DNA of 16,060 nucleotides from Nitrospira sp. (GTDB lineage Bacteria; Nitrospirota; Nitrospiria; Nitrospirales; Nitrospiraceae), in the NCBI GenBank assembly GCA_015904045.1, contig JABMDG010000022.1, positions 34,677-50,736 on the forward strand. The letters run 5' to 3'. Numbering within the stretch: position 1 is the first letter of the stretch; every line of letters starts with the position of its first letter. A program made the position numbers and the translations under genes. Shown one piece after another: positions 1-5,593 of the stretch. The notes under the pieces are model-generated. The model was not told where the DNA came from, made no database searches, and saw nothing but the letters and a program-made list of their open reading frames with translations.

Positions 1-254
1 ACGCAGCACAGATTGTCGTCGAAGGCATGGAATTGATTGTGGAGATCGTCCAGTGCTTGATCGACGCCCTTGCCGCTTCTCGCCGCCTTTGCGCTGGTTT
101 CCATCATGTTCGTCAAATTAATCAAGGTCTGAACGTCGTTCGGGTCCTTGGCCTTTTCCGCGAAGTCTTTGGCATGCGGATAAAACAGATAGCTGCAGCC
201 GCTGAGGCTGATCAAGAGGATCGAAATCGAAAGAAGTCCTAGTACGCGTCTCAT
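1..254 (-). CDS. Small lipoprotein, C-terminus cut by window edge
   Basis: The frame opens with an ATG at 254 and runs off the left edge without a stop, giving about 84 visible residues. The N-terminus reads MRRVLGLLSISILLISLSGC, a short basic stretch, a hydrophobic core and a lipobox LSGC with the acylated Cys at residue 20, so the product should be a lipoprotein exported by Sec and processed by signal peptidase II. The following residue is Ser, which in the E. coli rule would favour sorting to the outer membrane. The mature part is small, charged and probably helical, and a Cys-Cys pair lies at the edge. A GGGAGG ribosome site at 260-265, five bases before the ATG, decides the start. I do not recognise a family beyond lipoprotein; the missing C-terminus prevents a better call. 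Confidence 0.8.
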   Translation of the reverse strand, partial: MRRVLGLLSISILLISLSGCSYLFYPHAKDFAEKAKDPNDVQTLINLTNMMETSAKAARSGKGVDQALDDLHNQFHAFDDNLCC

Positions 255-304
255 AGTAGCCTCCCAAGTCGAAGAGATGAATTCTCATCGGGTGAATATG
301 GAGA

Positions 305-337
305 TCCTCCCTGTGCGGGGCATGCTGCAGGGGAGGA
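305..337 (-). terminator. Imperfect stem-loop after the DUF1059 gene
   Basis: Arms TCCTCCCTG (305-313) and CAGGGGAGGA (328-337) pair with one bulged base around a 14-base loop. It lies about 20 bases past the DUF1059 stop on the minus strand and before the lipoprotein gene. The sequence after the stem on the minus strand (TCTCCATATT) is only mildly T-rich, so this is at best a weak terminator or a processing hairpin. Confidence 0.3.
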
Positions 338-358
338 CGATCCGTGCCATGATGGCGA

Positions 359-565
359 TCAAACAGCGACGGAGACCGTCTTGATGGCCGCTTTGACCGC
401 TGAGACCATTTCAGCCGGAATTGAGTCGAGCTTATGGCACTGCTTGGCGTGTGTCGCCACCAGTTGCATGAGCTCTCCCTCGGTTTCGGCCCTGACCTGG
501 AATCCGCAGCCACCGGACGGTTGAACGTCCAAACATCCGAGTTGCTTGTACTCTTTTGTCGACAT
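359..565 (-). CDS. DUF1059 family small protein
   Basis: A 68-residue soluble protein starting MSTKEYKQLGCLDV. It carries the features I associate with DUF1059: a Cys near the N-terminus, a second Cys followed by an F-x-V-R-A-E-T-E-x-E stretch, then His residues in a THAKQCH segment and the usual IPAEM motif. Members are sometimes listed as predicted small metal-binding proteins, and the Cys and His positions here fit that idea, but no function is established. The ATG at 565 is chosen over an upstream in-frame start at 643 because an AAGGAGG ribosome site lies eight bases before it. The gene stands alone between two hairpins, downstream of DGPF1 and upstream of the lipoprotein gene, all on the minus strand. 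Confidence 0.85.
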   Translation of the reverse strand: MSTKEYKQLGCLDVQPSGGCGFQVRAETEGELMQLVATHAKQCHKLDSIPAEMVSAVKAAIKTVSVAV

Positions 566-666
566 AATGGATGCCTCCTTGTTGAGAAAGTGAAAGTGGA
601 TGGTCCCTAGTTCAGCACGTTGGCCCAGCTCGGTCAAGACCACCCAAGCCCGTTCAGGAGTTTGCC

Positions 667-701
667 ATCACGAGACGGCACGGCCCGTGCTGTCTCGTGA
701 T
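667..701. terminator. Long near-perfect inverted repeat, probable terminator
   Basis: The arms are 667-683 (ATCACGAGACGGCACGG) and 685-701, with one base between them. All 17 positions pair except 677/691, which is G-U when read from the plus strand and C-A when read from the minus strand. It begins 31 bases after the DGPF1 stop on the minus strand and more than 100 bases before the DUF1059 gene, as expected of a transcript end. Neither side has a T tract, so it is not a textbook Rho-independent terminator; it may instead act as a 3' stabilising hairpin or be a small repeat element. Confidence 0.5.
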
Positions 702-731
702 ATTCAACGACCGGTACGCTCTGCCTGATCG

Positions 732-1076
732 CTAGGGTTTCCGCTGGTACGTGATCTCCATCATTTTCGTTTCCTTCTGGCCGTGGTGCGCGCCGTACAT
801 GTCGAAGGTCTGGTGATCGGCCTCGATCAGAAAATAGCCGGCGAGTTGCTCCTTCGTTTCCATGAAGGGACCATCGGTTACCGTCGACTTGCCCTCCCGT
901 ACTCGAACGATGGCCCCTGTTGCTTCAGGCTGCAGGGGTGAAGCATGGATATACTGCCCCTTGCTATCAAGTTGGTGGCACAGCTGAATCGATTCCGCGA
1001 GCATGTCCTTCCTGGTACCTTTAGGCATCGTGTTGAACCTGTCTTCATTGTGATGGACCAGCAGTAGATATTTCAT
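732..1076 (-). CDS. YCII/DGPF-domain protein (DGPF1), chimeric tail
   Basis: A 114-residue member of the YCII-related family that accompanies ECF sigma factors. The N-terminus (MKYLLLVHHNED) and the core DGPF at 68-71 followed by METKEQLAG match the family and align with DGPF2 (2435-2794). From about residue 87 the match stops: instead of the usual helix and ...SVEVRP ending there is a segment HQTFDMYGAHHGQKE with a MMEITYQRKP end, which resembles the C-terminus of DUF1579-type proteins. This suggests that a deletion joined two neighbouring cassette genes near plus position 818. An AGAGG site at 1083-1087, six bases before the ATG, supports the start. An ECF42-type promoter sits immediately upstream, so the gene is probably switched on by the adjacent sigma factor. 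The family's function is not established. Confidence 0.85.
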   Translation of the reverse strand: MKYLLLVHHNEDRFNTMPKGTRKDMLAESIQLCHQLDSKGQYIHASPLQPEATGAIVRVREGKSTVTDGPFMETKEQLAGYFLIEADHQTFDMYGAHHGQKETKMMEITYQRKP

Positions 1077-1095
1077 GGCATGCCTCTCGTCACAT

Positions 1096-1127
1096 AAGAT
1101 AGTCGTTGGCCAGGGCAGAAATCGACA
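1096..1127 (-). promoter_or_regulatory. ECF42-type promoter P1 upstream of DGPF1
   Basis: Reading the minus strand, a -35 box TGTCGA (1122-1127) is followed by exactly 16 bases and then CGACTATCTT (1096-1105). The same boxes with the same spacing occur upstream of DGPF2. From memory, ECF42 promoters carry TGTCGA and a CGA(T/C)C-like -10, so this is probably the sigma factor's own target. The start codon at 1076 lies about 20 bases downstream, giving a short leader containing the ribosome site. The element falls in the 81-base gap after the sigma gene, so DGPF1 can be transcribed independently. Confidence 0.75.
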
Positions 1128-1157
1128 GTGGTGAAAACACGAGAGGAATCGTAGGGT

Positions 1158-2426
1158 TCAGGGTGAAGCAGTGGCTTGGCCCAATTCCGCCATCCGCTTT
1201 TCCAGAAACCTTCGCTCCGGTTCCTGTTTTGCCAGGGCCAGCGCACGCTGGTACGAGGCACGGGCGTCCGCGTTTCTGCCGAGTCTTCGGCAGAAGTCGG
1301 CTCGTGTGGCATAGGCCAGATGATACTGGGCTAACTCACCGCGCTCCAGCAGTGCATCGACCAGCTCCAAGCCCTTGGCTGGACCATCGCGCATGGCAAC
1401 TGCAACAGTTCGGTTCAACTCGACGATCGGCGAGGGTTCTGCCCGCAAAAGGAGATCATACAAGGCGACGATTTGCGCCCAGTCCGTTTCTCCTGCGCCG
1501 GGGGCTTCAGCGTGAACTGCAGCGATGGCAGCTTGCAGGGTATAGGGGCCGGGTCGCTTCGATGCGAGTGCCCGTTCAACGAGCGTGATGCCTTCTCTGA
1601 TGAGGTCTCGGTTCCACAATGATCGGTCCTGTTGCTCTAAGAGCACGAGATCGTTGCTGGCAGATGCTCGTGCCTGTCTCCGCGACTCATGCAAGAGCAT
1701 CAAGGCGAGCAGTCCCATGGCTTCGGGATCGGGGAGCAATTGTAAGAGGAGTCTCCCCAGCCGTATTGCCTCAGAGGAGAGATCCGCCCTGGTGAGTGAT
1801 GGGCCGAATGACGCGGAGTATCCTTCGTTGAAGACCAAATACACCACGCGCAGAACGGTCTCAATGCGTTCCGGCAACTCCGATGGTGGCGGAACCTCGT
1901 AGGGGATGCGCGCATCGCGGATCTTCGCTTTGGCACGGACGATTCGTTGCGCAATCGTTGTTGGTTTGGTGAGGAAGGCACGGGCGGTTTCCTCCGTTGT
2001 CAGATTACAGACCTCGCGCAGCGTCATGGGGAGTTGTGCATCCTGTGAGAGAGCCGGATGGCAACAGGTGAAGATCAGACGCAAACGGTCATCCTCGATG
2101 GACTCATCCGTCTGTTCCAAAGGATCACTGGTGGTGGTCTCGATGCGTTTCGCGAGTTCGTTCAGCGATGCATCGTAGCGGGCGCGCCGTCTCATGCCGT
2201 CAATGGCCTTGAACCGCCCGGTAGAGACGAGCCAGGCGCGAGAATTGGCCGGGACTCCATCACGTGGCCATTGCTCCATGGCTGCCGTAAAGGCTTCGTG
2301 CAGCGCTTCTTCGGCGGTGTCGAAGTCACCGAGCAGACGAATCAAGGTGGCCAGCACCTGGCGTGACTCGGCACGGTAGACCTCGTCTACCTTGACGCGG
2401 GCCGCTTGTGCCGTGTCGTCACTCAT
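1158..2426 (-). CDS. ECF sigma factor, ECF42 type with long C-terminal extension
   Basis: A 422-residue protein, about twice the length of a minimal ECF sigma factor. Residues ~14-80 are region 2 (…LLGDFDTAEEALHEAF…, NSRAWLVSTGRFKAID), which binds core polymerase and the -10. Residues ~128-172 are region 4 with its helix-turn-helix (MTLREVCNLTTEETARAFL), which reads the -35. The remaining ~245 residues are a helical, TPR-like extension with motifs seen in this group (IFTCCHPALS near 120, VVYLVFNEGYSA near 192). In ECF42 the extension is thought to take the place of an anti-sigma factor, and none is encoded here. Linkage to DGPF genes supports the group. An in-frame TTG at 2438 overlaps the DGPF2 stop; the ATG at 2426 is preferred but neither has a strong ribosome site, so translation is probably coupled to DGPF2. 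Confidence 0.9.
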   Translation of the reverse strand: MSDDTAQAARVKVDEVYRAESRQVLATLIRLLGDFDTAEEALHEAFTAAMEQWPRDGVPANSRAWLVSTGRFKAIDGMRRRARYDASLNELAKRIETTTSDPLEQTDESIEDDRLRLIFTCCHPALSQDAQLPMTLREVCNLTTEETARAFLTKPTTIAQRIVRAKAKIRDARIPYEVPPPSELPERIETVLRVVYLVFNEGYSASFGPSLTRADLSSEAIRLGRLLLQLLPDPEAMGLLALMLLHESRRQARASASNDLVLLEQQDRSLWNRDLIREGITLVERALASKRPGPYTLQAAIAAVHAEAPGAGETDWAQIVALYDLLLRAEPSPIVELNRTVAVAMRDGPAKGLELVDALLERGELAQYHLAYATRADFCRRLGRNADARASYQRALALAKQEPERRFLEKRMAELGQATASP

Positions 2427-2434
2427 GGTGACCG

Positions 2435-2794
2435 TCAATCTGCGCAGCCCAACTCTTTAATCGGGCGGACTTCCACGCTGCCGAAGCGGGCGGCAGGAAA
2501 CTGCGCGGCGGTGCGAATGGCATCGTTCAAGTCCGGGACATCGATCATGAGAAACCCGCCCAACTGCTCCTTCGTCTCGGCAAACGGTCCATCGGTGGTC
2601 GAGGTCTTGCCCTCTCTGACTCGCACGGTTGTGGCGCTCTCCACCGGATGAAGCGGGGAGGCGGCGAGCAACTGGCCGGCTTTCTGTAACTTCTCGCAGT
2701 AGGACATTGCTTCATCCGAGATCGCGCGCCGCTCATGGCTCGGGAATGCGTTTAAGGTCTTTTCTTCGACGTACACCAAGCAGAGGTATTTCAT
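2435..2794 (-). CDS. YCII/DGPF-domain protein (DGPF2)
   Basis: A complete 119-residue YCII-related protein: MKYLCLVYVEE at the start, DGPF at 68-71 followed by AETKEQLGGF, and the normal ending RFGSVEVRPI. It lies directly upstream of the ECF42 sigma gene with its stop eight bases before the sigma ATG, so both are one unit. Two consecutive ATG codons (2797 and 2794) are possible; AGGAGG at 2800-2805 is two bases from the first and five from the second, so 2794 is chosen. The frame is open far upstream and joins the tonB-like remnant, but the ribosome site and the ECF42-type promoter directly in front argue that this is an independent gene rather than the tail of a 366-residue fusion. Biochemical role unknown. 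Confidence 0.88.
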   Translation of the reverse strand: MKYLCLVYVEEKTLNAFPSHERRAISDEAMSYCEKLQKAGQLLAASPLHPVESATTVRVREGKTSTTDGPFAETKEQLGGFLMIDVPDLNDAIRTAAQFPAARFGSVEVRPIKELGCAD

Positions 2795-2797
2795 CAT

Positions 2798-2968
2798 GGC
2801 CTCCTGGGTGAACTGACCAATCACAAGATAGTCGTCGAGCAAGTCTGAAATCGACAGGGCGTTCGTATCTTGCTTTGGAGATTTGCGAACCTGCCAGAGA
2901 GACAAGTGGCCCACGTAAAGGTACAGACTTATACGTCGGCTCCCGCCATCGTGTCGGTCAGCGCGTCG
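2798..2968. other. Non-homologous junction between tonB remnant and ECF42 cassette
   Basis: This stretch is open in the tonB/DGPF2 frame but its translation (RRADRHDGGSRRISLYLYVG and onwards) resembles neither TonB nor a YCII protein. Its only recognisable contents are the ECF42-type promoter and the DGPF2 ribosome site. No transposase, target duplication or terminal inverted repeat was seen. It is best read as upstream DNA of the cassette that happens to be stop-free. Confidence 0.55.
2825..2856 (-). promoter_or_regulatory. ECF42-type promoter P2 upstream of DGPF2-sigma
   Basis: Minus-strand boxes TGTCGA (2851-2856) and CGACTATCTT (2825-2834) are separated by 16 bases. Across 35 positions it agrees with P1 at 28, including all ten bases from the -35 (TGTCGATTTC) and all ten of the -10 block. 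The DGPF2 start is about 30 bases downstream. If the assignment is right, the sigma factor drives its own operon. The element lies inside a frame that is open from the tonB-like gene, so its conservation is not explained by coding. Confidence 0.75.
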
Positions 2969-3535
2969 GTTGATCCGTCCCAACAACGACCTCATCAGCC
3001 ACCCATAGTCGGTTTTGACCACGGGCGTCGTGGTCACCACGGCTGCCGGTTCGGCGGCGGCTTGCTGTGGCGCCGGTTCTGCGATCGGCTCCATGATGGG
3101 AGGCGCGACCGTTTCCTGTATTGAGGCGATCTTGGTTTCAACCGGTTGTGGTTCCGGCACAATCGTGTCCTGCGTCACAACCGGTTGACTGACTTCCTCA
3201 CGTTGAACGGTCTGAGGGATGATGGTTGAAGCTGTGTGATTGAGGGGGATGATATCTTCAACTGGTCGCACCACTTGCCGTTGAACGGGTTTCATGACCG
3301 GCTGAATCTGTTTGGGCTGCGGTTTGATTTCAGGGATAGGGGTTGTTGCCGGTTGAGGGGACGGAGATTGCACCAGCGCGACATTCCATTGGAAGGAGTC
3401 AGGCTCGAACGACGGTGTCAAGCTCGATGCCAGAGCGAACGCGCCGGTTCCCATCATCGTATGGAGAAGCACGGAGTAGATCCAGCCCAGCTTGTGGCGG
3501 TGTGCGGTATCCGGACAGTTACGGGAAAGAGTCAT
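2969..3535 (-). pseudogene. tonB: tonB-like gene lacking the C-terminal domain
   Basis: Residues 16-39 form the single N-terminal membrane anchor; SVLLH (21-25) matches the SxxxH pattern of TonB that couples to ExbB/ExbD. Residues ~55-170 are a Pro/Glu/Gln/Val-rich periplasmic linker. DYGWLMRSLLGRIN (176-189) is the beginning of the C-terminal region, but the ~75-residue domain that contacts the receptor's TonB box is absent. After about 2969 the frame continues through unrelated sequence and, with no stop, into DGPF2, ending at 2435. I searched the other two minus frames of 2800-3010 and found no displaced TonB domain, so this is replacement or deletion, not a simple frameshift. The start overlaps the exbD stop (TGATG); a GTG at 3538 is the alternative. 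It could be non-functional, or another TonB may serve the system. Confidence 0.7.
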
Positions 3536-3909
3536 CACGATTTCACCACTTCCAAACTGACTTGTCCGAAGCCGAGGCTGCGCACTTCATCGACCACCTG
3601 GACGAACCGTTCCAAGACCGTCACTTTGTCGGCGCGGACGACGACCAGCGATTCCCGGGGATGCGATTCGAGCACGATCCGTAACCCGTTCTCCGGGACG
3701 GCTGAGTCGTTCAGGTACATGTGTCCTTCCGCCGTCAGCGTGATGACGACCGGCACGTCTTTACGATCCCCGGCCTCGGTTGCTTTGGCCAAATCCACAG
3801 GGATCTGACCGGTGCTGATGAAGGTGGCGGTCGTGAGGACGATCACCAACAGCACCAGCATGACGTCAACCAGGGGGATGACGTTGATTTGGTTCAGCTC
3901 ACGATCCAT
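3535..3909 (-). CDS. exbD: Biopolymer transport protein ExbD
   Basis: A 124-residue inner-membrane protein of the ExbD/TolR family. A short cytoplasmic N-terminus (MDRELNQINVIPLVD) leads into one membrane segment (about residues 14-33); Asp15 in PLVDVML matches the conserved proton-path aspartate (Asp25 of E. coli ExbD). The rest is a periplasmic domain with the usual SLVVVRADKVTVLERFVQVVDEVRSLG pattern split between strand and helix. With ExbB it would harvest proton-motive force for TonB. The ATG at 3909 gives the standard family N-terminus, while an upstream GTG at 3951 would add 14 atypical residues. It overlaps the exbB end by 11 bases and has no clear ribosome site, so translation is probably coupled. 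Its stop overlaps the tonB-like start. Confidence 0.92.
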   Translation of the reverse strand: MDRELNQINVIPLVDVMLVLLVIVLTTATFISTGQIPVDLAKATEAGDRKDVPVVITLTAEGHMYLNDSAVPENGLRIVLESHPRESLVVVRADKVTVLERFVQVVDEVRSLGFGQVSLEVVKS

Positions 3910-4330
3910 GTTGGTGTTGTGCTTGGTACAGCGTAAGAAGTTCGGTGACACGCCGCCGGAGGGCGTTGTTCATGACCACGCAGGGGATGGCCACCAGCAG
4001 CCCCACGGCCGTTGCTTTGAGCGCCAGACTCAGGCCGACCATGATGGAGCTGACGGCGATGGTCTTGGAGGTTCCCATGGTGTGGAAAGTCAGCATGATG
4101 CCGAGGACCGTGCCTAAGAGTCCAATGTACGGAGCATTGGCCGCCACTGTGCCGATCACCACCAGCCGTTTGGTCAGGGCAATTTCGAATAGCTGCCGGT
4201 TGGGATAGTGGGCCGGGTTGATGCGTCGATAAAACTGCCATCGTTCGACGGCAACCGCCACCGCCCATACACTGAGGGCGAGCAGCAGGCCGATGACCCC
4301 ATAATCAATGATATCTTTCAGCGCATCCAT
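3899..4330 (-). CDS. exbB: ExbB, MotA/TolQ/ExbB proton channel family (short type)
   Basis: A 143-residue inner-membrane protein with three membrane spans at about residues 10-28, 58-80 and 104-124, the compact form sometimes called type-2 ExbB. The family core is visible: ANAPYIGLLGTVLGIMLTFHTMG around the second span and LALKATAVGLLVAIPCVVMNN in the third. It forms the pentameric stator around ExbD that energises TonB-dependent uptake across the outer membrane. The ATG at 4330 is preceded by a modest AAGGG site about 11 bases away. It is separated from fbpC by 76 bases containing its own promoter and Fur-like operator, so it can be induced independently of the ABC transporter. Confidence 0.92.
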   Translation of the reverse strand: MDALKDIIDYGVIGLLLALSVWAVAVAVERWQFYRRINPAHYPNRQLFEIALTKRLVVIGTVAANAPYIGLLGTVLGIMLTFHTMGTSKTIAVSSIMVGLSLALKATAVGLLVAIPCVVMNNALRRRVTELLTLYQAQHQHGS

Positions 4331-4355
4331 GACGAGGTTCCCTTATCGCAAATCT

Positions 4356-4370
4356 TGATAATGCTTCTCA
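4356..4370 (-). promoter_or_regulatory. Fur-box-like operator at exbB
   Basis: The plus-strand sequence TGATAATGCTTCTCA matches 12 of the 14 defined positions of the 7-1-7 Fur consensus TGATAAT-N-ATTATCA. It overlaps the predicted -10 of the exbB promoter, the classical position for repression. The fur gene lies in the same locus, and a related sequence sits at the fbpA promoter. Confidence 0.72.
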
Positions 4371-4397
4371 ATACCATCCGCTGTTCGGCTGTGTCAA
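4368..4397 (-). promoter_or_regulatory. Sigma-70 type promoter of exbB
   Basis: Minus-strand -35 TTGACA (4392-4397) is a perfect consensus, followed by 18 bases and a weak -10 TATTGA (4368-4373). A strong -35 with a weak -10 overlapped by a Fur-like operator fits an iron-repressed promoter. It lies wholly in the fbpC-exbB gap and would drive exbB, exbD and the tonB remnant, with possible read-through into DGPF2 and the sigma gene because no hairpin separates them. Confidence 0.6.
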
Positions 4398-4406
4398 CAG
4401 GAAAAT

Positions 4407-5585
4407 TCAATCCGGCCGGGCTCCTGTGCGGGAGGCTGGATCGTCTGTGTGTCCGCCCGTTTGAGGGGAGATCAAATCGGCTGGAAACAGCACCGTGTGG
4501 GTCGCTGCGACCCGCACCTCGACGGCGGTCCCTTCTTGATACACGCTGGTCGAACTTTCGCTGCTGTGAACGATTTGGCCTGAACTGAGCCTGACGGTAT
4601 ACAGATTTTCCGATCCTCTGAACTGCCGCGCGACGATCCGTGGTTCGGCTGATATGTGTGGCACGAGGTGCACATCGTCGGGGCGGATCATGACGACGAC
4701 GGCGGTTCCCTCGGCGCTACCGAGCGTGTTGGGAAACTCTCCCAATTCTGTCTGAACAATACCATGCCGGATGCGGCCGACAACGAAGTCGGCTTGCCCG
4801 ACGAAATCCGCGACGAAGGGAGTGGCGGGAAGATGGTAGATCATCTCCGGCTTGTCCAGTTGTTCCAATACCCCGTGATTCAGCACGGCGATCCGGTCGG
4901 CCATGGCAAAGGCTTCGTCGTGATCGTGGGTCACCAGGATGGCCGTCGTCTTCGTCCGGCGCAACAATGCATGGACATCCTGCCGCATTCGCCCGGCCAT
5001 ATCGGGGTCGAGATTGCTGAACGGCTCGTCCAGGAGCAGCACGACCGGATTCTGCACCAGGGCCCGCGCGAGCGCGACCCGCTGCTGCTGTCCTCCGGAC
5101 AGTTCGTGCGGGTAGCGACGTTCGAACCCTTCCAAGCCGGTCAGTTGTAACATCTCCTGAACCCGCTGTTCCCGTTCAGGCCGAGCGAGGTGGCCGAGCC
5201 CGAAGGCGATGTTGTCGGCGGCGCGCAGGTGGGGAAAGAGCGCGTATTCTTGAAAGACCATGCCGATACGCCGTTCCTCCGTCGGAATGGTGTCAGAGGA
5301 CGAAGACACCAGGCGGCCGGAGAGGAAGATTTCTCCCGATCGCACCGGCTCAAAGCCGGCAATGGCCCGAAGAATGGTGGTCTTGCCGCAGCCCGACGGT
5401 CCGAGCAGGCAGAGGATTTCCCCTTCCCGTGCCGAGAAGGAAATGTTGCGAACAGCCGGTCGATTCGGCTCGTACGCACAGGATACGGCCCGCAATTCCA
5501 AGATCGGAGAGGCGGGCGTATACAGGTCGGCTTGGTTGTCGGGCCGTTCAGTTTCTGCACGGGGTGACTGTGAATCGGTGGCCAT
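4407..5585 (-). CDS. fbpC: Ferric iron ABC transporter, ATP-binding protein
   Basis: A 392-residue ATPase that powers iron import from the cytoplasmic face. Walker A GPSGCGKTT lies at 62-70, the Q-loop FQEYALFPHL at 111-120, the signature LSGGQQQR at 162-169, Walker B VVLLLDE at 181-187 with the D-loop SNLD following, and the switch His at 220. Residues ~280-375 form a TOBE-type regulatory domain as in the FbpC/PotA/CysA group. The order binding protein, fused permease, ATPase and the Fur context point to ferric iron rather than spermidine or sulfate, although the ATPase alone would not settle that. The N-terminus has about 25 extra low-complexity residues before the core. The ATG at 5585 is eight bases after the fbpB stop. 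Symbol by family analogy. Confidence 0.92.
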   Translation of the reverse strand: MATDSQSPRAETERPDNQADLYTPASPILELRAVSCAYEPNRPAVRNISFSAREGEILCLLGPSGCGKTTILRAIAGFEPVRSGEIFLSGRLVSSSSDTIPTEERRIGMVFQEYALFPHLRAADNIAFGLGHLARPEREQRVQEMLQLTGLEGFERRYPHELSGGQQQRVALARALVQNPVVLLLDEPFSNLDPDMAGRMRQDVHALLRRTKTTAILVTHDHDEAFAMADRIAVLNHGVLEQLDKPEMIYHLPATPFVADFVGQADFVVGRIRHGIVQTELGEFPNTLGSAEGTAVVVMIRPDDVHLVPHISAEPRIVARQFRGSENLYTVRLSSGQIVHSSESSTSVYQEGTAVEVRVAATHTVLFPADLISPQTGGHTDDPASRTGARPD

Positions 5586-5593
5586 CGTCGAAC

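Noticed and set aside
272..290. Partial inverted repeat GATGA-ATTC-TCATC upstream of the lipoprotein gene as a Fur box
   Set aside because: One half resembles TGAGAAT but the other matches only three of seven consensus positions; no promoter boxes were found around it.
2800..3010. Frameshifted TonB C-terminal domain in another frame
   Set aside because: The other two minus-strand frames contain early stops and no TonB-like strands, so a simple frameshift does not explain the loss.
3001..3012. Third CGACTAT-like sequence (minus strand) near the tonB remnant end
   Set aside because: There is no TGTCGA at the required 16-base spacing, and the bases encode the TonB residues TDYG.
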